Source of the DNA: Corythucha ciliata
Lineage: Eukaryota > Arthropoda > Insecta > Hemiptera > Tingidae
Length of the DNA: 64,000 bases
Assembly: GCA_038030265.1 (NCBI GenBank)
Contig: CM075941.1
Coordinates: 58,567,952-58,631,951 of the forward strand
Direction of reading: 5' to 3'
In this document: piece after piece, positions 35,052-47,024 of the stretch
How positions within the stretch are numbered: the first letter of the stretch is position 1
How the letters are laid out: each line of letters begins with the position of its first letter
Translations under genes and position numbers: made by a program
The notes under the pieces: model-generated
Told to the model about the DNA's origin: nothing
Databases searched by the model: none
The model's input: only the letters and a program-made list of their open reading frames with translations

Positions 35052-36110
35052 AGTGACCCGTGTCAAAAAAGCAGATAGCATTCTTTTAGAAAATATGCTA
35101 ATAACCACGTCCAACAATCAAGCCAAGAGGTTTAAAGGTTGTTTCAAAAGCTCACACCTACGCAAATGAGTTACCTACTTTTACTTGGGAGTCGTATACA
35201 ACAATAAAATAAAACGTAAACGTTTAATTAAAAGAAGCACTTTCTGCAACCGGTTGGGTGGGTGGGGGGGATACTTGACTCCTTTGGTTATTTTATGGGT
35301 TTAGAAATAAATAAATAAAAAAATCTAGAACAATATTTGATGTCTTTTTAACGAAGAGAACCCTCCTCGCACCTCCCCTAACTACCTTTCCTCTTTTCTT
35401 TTTTTTTGATGGAGTTATTTTTCCACATGAATGCCCACTTTCACTATACATTCTAACAGAAGGGTGGTTCAAACCCGGAATAAACCGCATAGAATGAAAT
35501 AAAGTGGCAGGGTTGGAACCCAAAAGCATTTCACACGCAGAACCGCACATATAGGGCGGTATAGTAGGTTTCTAGGGTCGGGAACGCCTGTAAATATCCA
35601 CATTTAAGGGTGTAATCTCGAAGAGGTTTCGGAATACAGATGTAAAAGGTGTTGTATGGGTGAAGGGGAGGGTCCATTGGGTATTCCGCAAGGGTTGGTT
35701 TTCCAGGGAAGCACATTGCAACCTTTTAAAAAAGAGGGTAGGATGTTGTGGGGGGTGGATGGAGGGGGGGGCGAAGATCACGTTGGTGGAACTATGATTT
35801 ACTGACAAGATGCTTGGGCGAGATCCCCTTCCACCCCTCCCTTTTTTTACGCACTGCGGTGCGCATAACAAACAATAGGAGGCTACGTTTATTCGCAAAA
35901 ATTAAAAATACGAGTATATTACAAAGATAATGGCTTAGCGTTAAAATTTAACTTTTATAATAAGAAAATCAAAGTAAACAAGCGAAAAATCGCATCTAAG
36001 AAAACATTAAAGCGGACTTTATTAGCCATTTTCACAGGACACTTGGGTCTGTTATCTTTAGTACCTTCTGATGGCCGATCTAATGGGCAAAGCCTCAGGG
36101 GCAAATTGGT
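35052..36110. repeat. Tandem segmental duplication, unit 1 (~1.06 kb)
   Basis: The unit runs from CCCGTGTCAAAAAAGCAG to GGGCAAAGCCTCA and is repeated directly at 36111-37150 with only scattered small indels and substitutions. Open frames at 35531-35716 and 35572-35898 recur in the copy simply because the copies are near-identical, which is not evidence of coding function. Confidence 0.9.
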
Positions 36111-37150
36111 AGACCCGTGTCAAAAAAGCAGATAGCATTCTTTTAGAAAATATGCTAATAACCACGTCCAACAATCAAGCCAAGAGGTTTAAAGGTTGTT
36201 TCAAAAGCTCACACCTACGCAAATGAGTACCTACTTTTACTTGGAGTCGTATACAACAATAAAATAAAACGTAAACGTTTAATTAAAAGAAGCACTTTCT
36301 GCAACCGGTTGGGTGGGTGGGGGGGATACTTGACTCCTTTGGTTATTTTATGGGTTTAGAAATAAATAAATAAAAAAATCTAGAACAATATTTGATGTCT
36401 TTTTAACGAAGAGAACCCTCCTCGCACCTCCCCTAACTACCTTTCCTCTTTTCTTTTTTTTGATGGAGTTATTTTTCCACATGAATGCCCACTTTCACTA
36501 TACATTCTAACAGAAGGGTGGTTCAAACCCGGAATAAACCGCATAGAATGAAATAAAGTGGCAGGGTTGGAACCCAAAAGCATTTCACACGCAGAACCGC
36601 ACATATAGGGCGGTATAGTAGGTTTCTAGGGTCGGGAACGCCTGTAAATATCCACATTTAAGGGTGTAATCTCGAAGAGGTTTCGGAATACAGATGTAAA
36701 AGGTGTTGTATGGGTGAAGGGGAGGGTCCATTGGGTATTCCGCAAGGGTTGGTTTTCCAGGGAAGCACATTGCAACCTTTTAAAAAGAGGGTAGGATGTT
36801 GTGGGGGGGTGGATGGAGGGGGGGCGAAGATCACGTTGGTGGAACTATGATTTACTGACAAGATGCTTGGGTGAGATCCCCTTCCACCCCGCCCTTTTTT
36901 TACGCACTGCGGTGCGCATAACAAACAATAGGAGGCTACGTTTATTCGCAAAAATTAAAAATACGAGTATATTACAAAGATAATGGCTTAGCGTTAAAAT
37001 TTAACTTTTATAATAAGAAAATCAAAGTAAACAAGCGAAAAATCGCATCTAAGAAAACATTAAAGCGGACTTTATTAGCCATTTTCACAGGACACTTGGG
37101 TCTGTTATCTTTAGTACCTTCTGATGGCCGATCTAATGGGCAAAGCCTCA
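36111..37150. repeat. Tandem segmental duplication, unit 2 (~1.04 kb)
   Basis: This is the second copy of 35052-36110. Most differences are single-base length changes in homopolymers plus a few substitutions. Near-identity points either to a very recent duplication or to collapsed or duplicated haplotypes in the assembly. Confidence 0.9.
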
Positions 37151-38215
37151 AGGAACACGATTCGAATATTAAATGAACCTCATTTACCCCCCCCCCCTCT
37201 CCCTTCACCACCCAACTTCGAGACACTCTTCACCGACCATCACACTCTTCACTGATAGCTCGAAGGTGTCCATGTCTTAAAACTACCTACGGATGCCTTA
37301 AGGCTTCAGAAAAGGCGTAATAATGCGCGTTGAATTTATTTTAAAATACGTATCTCCTCTTACACATAAAAAAAAAAAAAAAAAAACACTGAATTTTGCT
37401 GAGCCTCCGTCCGTTCTCCTGGCTACACTGAAAAGGTCCTGTTTTATTAAAATGATAATGGAAGGGGGGGGCGGGATAAAAGTCGAGTCATTCGATTAGT
37501 CCTCCCAAAGTTGGTGTGAGGGAGGGGGGGTAGGAAAGGGTTAACACCGGAAAATTACTAGATGTAGCTAAAACGTGTCATAACTACCGGTTGAAAGAGG
37601 GAAAGGCAAAAAAAAAAAAGTAAGCCTTCATAAACTTGGGCTTGGGGTTATCGAAGTCATAAATTTGTTGGTGTATATGAACATAAAAACGTTCACGCTG
37701 TGAAGAGTTATCATTTATGTTCGTCTGAAAAAGCATCTTTCCAGAAAAAAAAAAGAAGGTTTAAAATTACGGAATTATTCACTTTATACGTAAAATAATA
37801 ACTCGAGAAGATAGTACCGTGCGATGATGGGTCATTTGCCCTCTGTTTCACGAGCGCACGCAATGCGCGCTCATAACTAATAGCTTAAAGGTGAAGATTT
37901 ACCTTTTTTTTTCTTTTTTTTAATGTAAAAATAAAATTTAATGGTCCCAAAAGTCCAATATAGTATTTCTTTTTATTATTATTACTAGTAGCTTGCTTGG
38001 GATCAGCCGCTGCCCAGCACAGTTAACTGTAATATTTCGTGTCCAGAGTTTTTAAGGACTGTTTTTTTTTTTTTATTTATTCCAAGGAAAGACGTTTTTC
38101 TCACGGTTTTAAAATTCATTTTTTAGACTTTTATAGCTCGCAATCAATTGTTTAATACTACTTCCGCTACTGAAACTTGATGTTTGGCTAGGACGCTGTC
38201 ACTGAACTGGAGGCA
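37151..38215. other. Non-coding interval
   Basis: No gene is recognised. The interval has several A-runs (22 bp near 37367, 11 bp near 37609), G/C-runs (37186-37196, 37466-37472) and T-runs near 37905 and 38063. Confidence 0.55.
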
Positions 38216-39029
38216 CCTCAATATTTGCCAAGAATTGGCCTTTTCCTTAATTTAAGCTGCAAATTAGCCATTTTTTCCCATTTTTAGCTGAGAATGAGCA
38301 CTTTTCCCCAATTTGAACTGAAAATTAGCGTTTTTCTCAAATTTAGCCGCGCTAATTAGTGATTTTCTTCATTTGCATCCGCGAATTAACGTTTTTCCTC
38401 ACCTCTATCCGCCAATTGCAAATTAGCGATTTCTCTCAATTTCAACTGTGGAATAGCGTTTTACGCTTATTTTGCGGCGATTTAGCATCTATTTTTTTTT
38501 ATACGCGAAAGGGCGATTTCTCGCAATTTCAGTTGTGAATTTGCCATTTTTGTCCAATTTTAACCTGAGCGCGTATTTTTTTTGTCAATATTATAGCGTG
38601 TTTTCTCAATTTTAACCGCGGGGTTGGCCCAAGAACAACAATTTTGCGTTGATTTCCACAATTTATTCGTCGAAAGGCCTCCATGCACCGTGAATCAGCG
38701 ATTTTTTTCTCAATTTTAGTCGTGAAGTTGCAACGCGAGACCACGAATTAGCTCTTTTTCCCAGATCGAGACACGAATATTAGCGATTTTTGGCCGCGTC
38801 AGCAAGTTGCAAATTGCCGATTAGCACTTTCCCGCGAATTTTCCTCAAGATATCGTGAATTTTCTCAATTTGAGCCACCTTTGCTGATATCACTTTGCAA
38901 CGTTATATTCTCCAGGTCGGATGAACAGGAATTTGTAGAAAGTAGCCAAATCGCTGCCCTACCCGTCCGGCCTCATCACATACCTGCATCCGCCCCCCCC
39001 CCTCCCACCAAAACCTCGGTACGCTACTT
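38216..39029. mobile_element. hAT-like fragment with F3 array, minus orientation
   Basis: F3 units in minus orientation (38225-38880) match 14770-15345 closely. The segment ends with a C-run and CTCGGTACGCTACTT, equivalent to the GGTACGCTAGAG ends at 10264 and 59830. The left terminus is missing and no target duplication could be confirmed. Confidence 0.6.
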
Positions 39030-39230
39030 CGTGGGGCCTGAAGACCAAGGAAGCGTGGCGCACGCAGACCTTTTCGAGCTGCTTGAAGTCGAGAAAATCT
39101 GCTAAACGTAACTTCAACGAGAAACGCTCAATTTGGAGATTTCATGAGGCTCTTTACAGCGTTGGTGCCCCTTCGTTTGCATGGGGGGGGGGGATAATCC
39201 CCCATATCCCCCCCCGTACCTACGCCCCTG
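39030..39230. mobile_element. Second hAT-like terminus fragment
   Basis: GTACCTACGCCCCTG at 39216-39230 is the inverse of a CAGGGGCGTAGG-type end, preceded by G- and C-runs and a few F3-like words (AGAAACGCTCAATTTGGAG). The partner end is not visible. Confidence 0.5.
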
Positions 39231-39339
39231 CCAAGCAGGTATCTAAAGAATTGATTCTACAAGTGTTATAGTGGGAAACTATACATTTCTTCAAGCTGGC
39301 GGACAAAACCTCAAGATAACGGGAACACCAAAAAGATGA

Positions 39340-40020
39340 CGGCTGACGTTAGCCGCAAAATTGCAAACTTTGGGAGCTGAATGATTATCCCCAAAATTAA
39401 ACGTTTTCTGGCGAATATTCGGGAATTTGAAGTTTCTTAATTAGGTACTATAGCTCTAAATTGAAATTTTCTTGTCTTTATTCTCGCGAAATTTGAATTT
39501 TGGGACTAAATTGTAAGTACAATTCGCCAAAATGTATGTTTCTCGTCTTAATTCTCGCGAAATTGCAAGTAGCCTGGGCCTTTCTTTTAGTAGGCTCAGA
39601 CCCTGGGCCAGCCTGCCATTACTAGGCATGGTGAATAGCGTTGAGTATTTGTGAGTGTGCACATTTGAGCGAAATTTAAAAGATTCTTGGTTGAATATTC
39701 GAAAAGTTGCATGTTTTCGGTCCTATTTACGCGAAATTGCAATTTCCTGGTATTTATTTTCCCGAGGTTGGATTTTCGGGGTTAATTATTCGCGAAAATG
39801 CTTGTTTCTCGTCTTTATTTTCGCGAATCGCAAGTTTCTGGCTTCTTTTTAGTGATTGTTGAACCCTGTTTAGCCACCCACGACAGCGCTCGAAGTCTGA
39901 AGTTAGCCGCAAAATAATAAGAATTGGGAGCTAAATATCCGCGAAATTTGACGTTTACCTGGGTGAATATTCGGGAAATTGCAATTTTCTTTTATCTTCT
40001 TTGCAATACGCGGCTCCATA
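39340..40020. repeat. F5 degenerate array (TCGCGAAATTGCAA unit)
   Basis: Units such as TTATTCTCGCGAAATTTG, GAAATTGCAAGTTTCTGG and GAATATTCGGGAAATTGC follow one another every ~40-50 bp. An unrelated insert interrupts it around 39570-39650. The array is non-coding. Confidence 0.6.
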
Positions 40021-40319
40021 CTCCGTGCAATTTTAAACTTGGGAATTTTTGCCTAACATACCAACACGGAGGACTCAAATGGGCGATTTTCAGTTCCATG
40101 TTCACCCAGCCCCCAGCCAAAAACGTCTCCATATTATAGGGGTCGTCGGCGCCGCCGAAAATGACTCGTTTGTGCCTTTCGTTTGTTTTTTGTTTTTTTG
40201 TGCGCTCCTCACGCGATTGGCCAAAAATAGTGACCTATGGAGGTCCTTGTGCGCAGTTATTTTCTGCGAGCTAGTTTACGGGCTAGTCTTCGCTAAAAAT
40301 TAAAAAAAAAAAAACAAAA
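40021..40319. other. Spacer, no gene recognised
   Basis: The spacer includes an 84-codon frame (40049-40303) with a hydrophobic stretch but no recognisable family, followed by an A-run at 40301-40313. Confidence 0.4.
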
Positions 40320-40510
40320 ACGCTAATTCCCAGTTTCTGTACCTCATTAGGCGGCTAAAATTGAGAAGACACGCTAATTTGCTGTTCTTGGGAAAATTAC
40401 GTGGCTAAGAGTTTAAAAATGGCTATATTCTTGGCTAAAATTGCGAAAAAGTACTCATTCGTGGCTAAAATTGAGAAAATTCGTCAATTCGTGGTTGCTG
40501 ATACAACTTC
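40320..40510. repeat. F3 array, plus orientation (short)
   Basis: About six units containing GGCTAAAATTGAGAA and CGCTAATT lie here. No terminus is visible. Confidence 0.7.
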
Positions 40511-40899
40511 CGTGAATGCGTGAACGCATCAGACACGCAAATACGCTAACATGGCCCCGCCAATTTATCCTGATTCATGTACTACTGAAATAAAATTCAA
40601 ACTTACGGATCCTGCTCGCAAATGTTCGCTGTGACAGTAAAAATTAAAAGTACCTGTAACATAGACAAGACAAAATTGTATAAGTCATTAGCATATAGCG
40701 CAGCACAATCAATAAAATGTCTCCCATGCGACCAAACAAGCCGTTTTCAAGCCGGCCCAAGAGCCAAATATTATACACCACACCAAGCCCTTTCCTCCCT
40801 TTTCATAGTTTTATTGCCAATTATGACAGTATAATGGTAAAAACGTAGCATGGTCAGGTCAATTTGTTTGCCAACTTACCAACTCATAGCCCAAATGCG
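40511..40899. other. Spacer, no gene recognised
   Basis: Mixed sequence without clear repeats. The 70-codon frame at 40622-40834 has no recognisable domain. Confidence 0.4.
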
Positions 40900-41487
40900 G
40901 TGTTTATGAGCCTTTCTAGAGAAACGCCGATTCACCGGCTATATTTTTAGAGCAAAAATAAATAGGCAGTTTAGACATTTTCAAGGTGGAAATCATCAGT
41001 TTTCCAACTTTTAAAGCCAGGTGAGTTCGATTTTCCAATTTTAGGGCTTGAATTATTGTCCGTTTACCGTTTAGCCATTTTCGAAGAGCGAATGGCCATT
41101 TAGCAATTTTATGGGTGATTTTGAGTCGGTTGTGCCAGTTTTAGGGCGTGCAGAGTCGCAGTTGAGATACCTTTAGGACAAGAGTCACCTGTTTAGGCAT
41201 TTTAAACGCGCGAATCGTCGCAGTTTATCCATTTTTAAAGTGATCTGAATCATATTGGACCATTTCAGGCAGTGAATAGTCAGTGTCATGTTTTCAGGGC
41301 ATGACTGGGTCAGTTTTTGGGGTGCGAACGCTCAATTTATAGCTATTTGTTGAGCGCGAATCGTCAGTTTTACTGCCAATGGTCGTTTTTTCAATTTTTA
41401 GGGCATCCACTTCCAACATTCCAGTCCTGGGCAATCAATAAGGACATTCAAGTATAGGCTAGTTAAAATAGGGGCATGAATCGCCAG
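40900..41487. repeat. F1 array (left part), split by hAT-like element
   Basis: These are the same units as at 1-1880 (CAGTTTTGCC, TTTTTAGGGC, GCGAATCGTC). The last 8 bp (ATCGCCAG, 41480-41487) are duplicated at 43131-43138, where F1 resumes in phase. Confidence 0.8.
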
Positions 41488-43130
41488 CAGTGGCGGATTT
41501 ACGGGGAGGGTTTTGGGGGTTTCAACCCCCCCCCCCTCTAAGAAGATGGTGCCTACTATAAAATGTGGGCTGCACAGATGAATCTTTGACCCGCAATTCG
41601 CAGCTATAAGTAAAAACGGCATTCAATCACTCAGAAGCATCAACTAATATTGAAAAAACGCCCATTCCAGCGGTTTTTCGATGTAACATCGGGACTGAAA
41701 TTGAGTAAAAGCGCTAATTCACATGTAGATAACATGAAAAAATCACTAATTCGTGGCGAAAATTTGGAGAACCTCCTAATTCTCGGCTACAACTAAGAAA
41801 ACTGCTAATTACTTCCCACCTAAAATGGGAATTAAACGCTTATCCGCGGCTGAAAATAGAGATACGGTTCAATTCGCGGCAAAAAGCGCGTATTATAGCA
41901 AGTGAAATAAAGAAAATCGCTGAAACTAGGGAATATCTTGAGGGTAAAATTGAGAAATAGCGCTAATTTGCGGCAATAGAGATGAAAAATCGCTAATCCA
42001 CATGACTGACAAGTGAAGAAAAATGCTAATCCTAGGCTAAAATGGAGAAAAGTCGGAAACACGCTGCTGAAATTGAGGGGCAAACGCTTATTTGTCGGAT
42101 ACATTTGATAAGACACACTAATTCATGGCTAAAACTGAAAAAGACCGCGCGCTAATTCCAGGCTAAAATTGAGACAAATCGCTCATTCGCTTCTAAAAAT
42201 TGAAACGAACGCTAGTTTACGGAGCAATTTGACAAACTCCGCTAATTCGCAGCTAGAATAGAGGAAACGCATTAATTTGCTTGTATTATAAAGACTCTAA
42301 ACTGGTAAATTCACCGAAATTAAAACCCATAAATGACCATCGGCCATCGCGTGGCTATCCAGTCAACGAAACTTACTATTTTGTGGGAATTTGTCAGGCT
42401 TTGCTCTAAGGTCTGTTAGCCAGAGTTTCGCTGCCAGTTAAAAGGCCCCAAAACTTGCAATTTTGCTAAAATTAATGTAATTAAGGCCCTAAACTTTCAT
42501 TTTCGTGGGAATTAAGACGGGAAAGTCACATTGCCGTGGATATTAGGCCATGGAACTTGAAATCTTTTGGGTATTCATCATGCTCTGCGGGGATTTAGGA
42601 CCAGAAATTCGCGTGGATCATCAAACACAATGCTTGGCGCTTGTAATCTTGCTATTCGTGAGGCCATGGACGCTGTCGGGGCCGGTCAGACCAAATTGTT
42701 TTAAGCCAGGAAAGTCAGTTGCTAAAAAAACCTAGGAAACTTCCAATTTCTCCTAAAAATGCAGTGACTTTGCCGCTGTTTGTCAGGGCGCTGTCGTCGA
42801 GTTGACACCATTGTCTAGGTTCCGCGTTCACTCAACTAAAAAAAAATCCCCGAAACTTTCAAATTCGCGAAATCGTGAAACGGTGCAGTGTCGTAAGTTT
42901 CTGACAGGAAGCTCTCAACTTCGCTGATATTTGCCTCAAAAAATGTTCACCATTTTGCAGTTGTTCGCCAGAGCGCAATCGTGGGAGGCCTATACCCCGC
43001 GGGCATCGTAATCACTTTAAAAATATGGCCCGGAACTTATCAATTTTCCCTATGCTAATGGCTAAAACATTGTTTCAAAAAAAGAAAGAGTTTATCAGAT
43101 TTGTGGTGGAACCCCTCCCATCCGCCACTG
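41488..43130. mobile_element. Complete 1.64-kb non-autonomous hAT-like element in an F1 array
   Basis: The terminal inverted repeats are CAGTGGCGGAT plus a GGGG-rich extension at the left, and ATCCGCCACTG at the right. The flanks are an exact 8-bp duplication, ATCGCCAG. Removing the element restores one uninterrupted F1 unit. The left two thirds (41640-42290) are F3 units in plus orientation. The right third (42330-43080) is a different degenerate array (GGAACTT, AATTTTCGTGGGAATTA). No transposase is present. The 11-bp perfect ends plus 8-bp duplication make this the clearest hAT-like insertion in the window. Confidence 0.9.
42330..43080. repeat. F6 degenerate array inside the 1.64-kb hAT-like element
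   Basis: Units such as GAAACTTACTATTTTGTGGG, TTGCCGTGGATATTAGGCC and GGAACTTGAAATC are spaced ~45-60 bp apart. They differ from F3, so one element carries two kinds of array. Confidence 0.55.
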
Positions 43131-43290
43131 ATCGCCAGTTTGGTCATTTTTAAGGTGAAACTTGTCAGATTAGCCATTTGCAAGGCGCGAATCGACAGCA
43201 TTGTTATTTTTGGGTGGTTAAATATGGAGGAATTAGACAGTTCAACTATTTTTAAGCCGCGAATAAGTCGGTTGAACGATTTTTAGCAGA
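43131..43290. repeat. F1 array (right part)
   Basis: F1 resumes with ATCGCCAGTTTGGTC directly after the hAT-like element and fades out by about 43290. Confidence 0.75.
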
Positions 43291-45650
43291 GCAAAACACG
43301 AAATCAAAAGAGCACAATATTTTACTTCATTAACGTTGATCCATGTTTTAGTCATGTACACTGATTTTGAACTCTGGCGGTCTATTTAACTGTGACTCAG
43401 GTCATTTTTCTTACGAATTTACTTTAAAAGATGGTTAATTCCATCGTATTATACCATTACTAAACAGAAGACAGAGGGACCAAAGATGGCGTATTGCCGT
43501 ACCTGTGCTTTTAAAGGTTCTCTACCCAAAACAGCGTGGTTTATAAAGGGCTTCAACCCCAAGATTCCTCTCACTGAGCAATGCGGCAGCTCTGTTGTGA
43601 GTTTTCTCTCTTTTGAAAACAAAAAAAAAAAAAGGTTGTCAAAGTCGGTAGCTCTGACTTCCCCAAAGGGCTACGCGATACCTTAAGATCACGTCCATAC
43701 TACTGCCGTCATTCGGCGGAACGGTTAACTACTGATAAGAGTGTACGGAATAGGGTCAAATTGAGTTCAGCTGGTGTGTCATTGTGAGAGTTCATTACCT
43801 GCACGAACAAACCTCAAAAATGACCAACAATATGAGTTCCAACCAATAAGGAAGGACCAAAAAAATTCTGTACCGAATTGAAAAGGGAGCTCTACGGAGT
43901 GCCCCACACCATACACACCTGTTGAAGAGAAATTAGTTTGAAAAGCCTCCCATTTGACCTATAATAAAGGAGAGTGATTTGTTTTTCTTCTTCGCTTTCA
44001 GTTCGCCGACCAACTTTTCTGACAGGTGGTTGAACCACCTTGAACCACGCAAGAACGCTGTTTTTTTTAAAGTTTTAATGAAAAGCAAATAGAATTCAAA
44101 AAGCGGTTTTTTGTTGTAAAAATGTCTGAAACCTAAAAATTCACCGAACGGTCAAAATTAGTCCCTTAAATTACTCATTTTATACCATTCTCTTCTCCCT
44201 TTTTCAAAGAAAAAAAAAAAAAAAAAAATGCAATGTCGTTAAAGCAAGGGAGAACTTTTTTTTTTTATTATTACATGTTTGATAAAGTGTCTTATAGTGT
44301 AGAGATAGGTGCTTGTGTACGCTATTGGGTTATAGGTTTACGACACACTCTACATACATATATCTATATGGAGGAAGGGAAGATTAGAGCAACAATGAAA
44401 ATTCATGGAAGAGAGTAAGCGAGATCGACAGTGCTTCAAGAAGGGGGTGGTTTGACGGGGTAGAGAGGTGGAGAAACGACCCTTTCGACTATTCCCCCCC
44501 CCTCATCCCTTTTGCTTGCTTTGCCGACCGTTTTAATTACTTTATGGAAATATAACAATAAATTTCGTTAACTTGGAACAACATGAGAATATGCTTGACT
44601 TTTTTTTTTTATATTCCCGAGCCTTATCCGGAACAGGTTCGTGCAGACGCAGTTGTTAGTTGATTTTTTCTTTTTTGTCCCTTTTTTATTTTATTTTATG
44701 GATAGGTTATAAGGATTGTTAGAAGTGAAGGTTATAACAAAATTTATTTAAAGGAAAGGAAGGAATTTATTAAAAGGAAGTTGCGAAACGCCTATTTTTG
44801 TAGGTTATGATCCTGGCGTGGTGGCGTCCGGATGTCGGTTACACTATGATAGACAGCGGCAGTTAGTTTCCAACGATAACACTGAGTGTGAGGCTGGAAC
44901 TGTTTATAAGGCTGGGCGTTATTAAACCTGTACATTATTTCGTTGGATGTTGAGGGATGAACTCTTCATATCAGGGTGACTCTTTCCAAGGCGTGCGGCT
45001 TGCCGATCGATCGGAGAATGAGTTTCAAGTTTGCTACAGCTGTTGATTATTCGTACGGCTCCTCACTGTTGCCAGCTCCTTTTGAAATGATGTTTGGACT
45101 TTGTGGTGTTTTGTTCCAATTTTGGCGGTGTATTCTTGGCTATCACTTTCACAACACTCCGCGCGTCATTTCTTTATGCAAGGCTAGGTGAGCCCGTTAG
45201 ATTTACATTATTTTGTCAATTACGAATATTTTATATTTAAACTGAGATTTATTTGTTATTTACAGGATTTGGATCTGAGGGATGTGCTAAAATCCTATGG
45301 CCATCAATTCCCCAAGGGATGGACCCGCACGCACCGACGACGCCCTCCGCTCGTCCCCTGGTCATTCTGACCTATTCCTCATTATGTATGATTTATTATT
45401 ATTACTTTTGATAATCATTTGTTCATTTATGTTGTACCTCACTCATTACATTACACAGTCTTTTAAGAATGAGGCAGTAACATGTACCTCAAGAGACTAA
45501 TTTGTTGGGTACCGAAAGCTAGTTAGTGCCGTAAATAGTCAAGAAATACCAAAATAAACACCATTTGAAGTTTAATTAATTGAATAATTAGTTTGTAAGA
45601 CTTTGATAAGACAGAGGTTTTCGTACGCGCTGAGGGTTGTAACCTTCTCA
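43291..45650. other. Non-coding interval with weak exon-like segments
   Basis: No gene is firmly supported. An open stretch at 44976-45187 ends with a good donor (AG followed by GTGAGC) and a plausible 77-bp intron ending ATTTACAG at 45264, but the joined frame meets a stop within four codons. The segment may be untranslated or spurious. The interval also has A-runs near 43620 and 44210-44227 and a C-run at 44495-44502. Confidence 0.4.
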
Positions 45651-46436
45651 CAGTCATGACGTCATATCTCATGCATGAATCCCCAGCGTCTTTCATTGTG
45701 TCTTTTGACTGCGTTTGGTTTGCCTCGTTCCGTGATCTGTTTGCTTTTACTGTGATTATATTACTCCGGCTCGTTTTCTGACTTTTCATTGGACTTCGAA
45801 TTAAACAATTTAACACGGTACCTCGGCTTTCGACTCGGATCACTCTTGGACTCATCTTTCTGATTTCAACTTTGGCTGGGAAGCTCGCGGAATATGTCCT
45901 TTGACCAACATAGGAAGAAGTGAAATGCCTCGAGAGGGCTTTTTAAAAGCCACTTCAACCAATTTGCCTCGGTTGAGCGTTATCGCGGTCTGTAGATTTT
46001 TGGAGAAAAATGTGTTCTCGTCGGAATCGTCAGGAGTCAAATTTGAGAAGTAAGAGTTTTTTCTTTCTATATCGCACTGCCGTATTCAGGGATCATTCCA
46101 ATCGAAGCTCGAATTGCTTAAAATGCGTTGGTCCTATAGCTTTGTTCGTTGGTTGCTTCCAGTATTGCAAAAAATAAAACGGAATAAACAAGCACATCCA
46201 TTTGATTGGACAAAATTACGCTTCCTCATGACAACTGCCAAATTTTACTGTACTGGCAGCAACCACCGAACGATAAAGCTGCTAAAGTTCCTTTAAAAAG
46301 TAGTGTCGTCTGTTGAAGGAGGACAAAGGAATATCTCTGAATACGGCCATATCCTTCTACGGAGGATTAATTTTCATTTCAAAAAAACTAATAAATAAAT
46401 AAAAACACTAAATTATGTTTCTTGTTTTTTTTTCAG

Positions 46437-46612
46437 GTCGGCAAGAGCTGAATACGGTGACCAAAGCATCGGGATGGTCGAACTGAGAAGAGACAACGGC
46501 GTAGTGACCGTATACTGCTTAATAACACCAGAACACAAAATAAGCCAAAAAACATATTCAGTCACGGTAGTGGTCGACGAAGTGCAAGGTGAAGTAGTTG
46601 CAGCATCAGCAG
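46437..46612 (+). pseudogene. SWIM/YqaJ-type gene remnant, upstream exon
   Basis: The exon is preceded by a T-rich tract and CAG and ends at a GT donor (46613), followed by a 68-bp intron. It encodes ITPEHKISQKTYSVTVVVDE, typical of the segment just before the SWIM zinc finger in metazoan SWIM/YqaJ proteins. From my recollection of that family, a cysteine pair is expected immediately before AASAGGCKH. Here only VVAASAG is present, so the zinc site looks incomplete. Earlier exons were not recognised. The gene is probably the accessory gene of a DNA transposon whose transposase lies at 52357-52923. Confidence 0.7.
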
Positions 46613-46680
46613 GTACATACACATAATTTTGAAATAGTCCGCTCATTATTCTTCCATTTTTCCGTCTTTTGTTTTTGTAG

Positions 46681-46835
46681 GTGGATGCAAGCATTGCATC
46701 GCCTTCCTCTTCTGGCTGCACAGAAGAAGCGAGGAGCCTTCTCCTACTTCTGTGCAGTCATACTGGAAGAAGGCTAGGCTTGCCGAAGTGAAAAACCTCA
46801 AAAAGCTCTCATTGAGGCAATTAATACCAAAAAAG
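46681..46835 (+). pseudogene. SWIM/YqaJ-type gene remnant, exon part before the gypsy insertion
   Basis: The acceptor TTTTTGTAG at 46680 opens an exon starting GGCKHCIAFLFWLHRRSEEP, the CxH half of a SWIM finger, and continues with SYWKKARL, both strong signatures of the family. The frame is open up to 46835, where a Ty3/gypsy LTR begins. It continues in the same frame at 51766 after the AAAG target duplication. The exon was therefore readable when the retrotransposon landed. Confidence 0.8.
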
Positions 46836-46992
46836 TGTTATCGAACAGAAAATGAAGCTGACCCATATGAGAAGAGGGGACCCATATGAAAAAAAAGAAG
46901 ATTATTATTCGTGATTCGTGAGACATAAAAAGACGAGAAATAAAAAAAAGTTGATTCTTGAAGAGTTTATCGTTAGAAGATGAGAGTTCACA
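46836..46992 (+). repeat. 5' LTR of Ty3/gypsy element (157 bp)
   Basis: It starts TGTTATCGAACAG and ends GAGAGTTCACA, giving TG...CA ends. It is matched by 51604-51761 with about four differences. AAAG flanks the element on both sides (46832-46835 and 51762-51765). Confidence 0.9.
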
Positions 46993-47024
46993 GTTCAGAA
47001 GTGGGAAGTGGGCCTGCAGAAGAG

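Noticed and set aside
35531..36951. Frames conserved between the two 1.05-kb copies as a duplicated gene
   Set aside because: The copies are near-identical at DNA level, so frame conservation carries no information. Longer frames diverge through indels.
44976..45370. Two-exon host gene
   Set aside because: The splice signals look fair but the joined frame stops almost at once, and neither segment resembles a known protein.
46724..46764. Inverted CTGCACAGAAG/CTTCTGTGCAG pair as a terminator or MITE
   Set aside because: It lies inside a recognisable coding exon (RRSEEPSPTSVQ region) and is explained by the codons.
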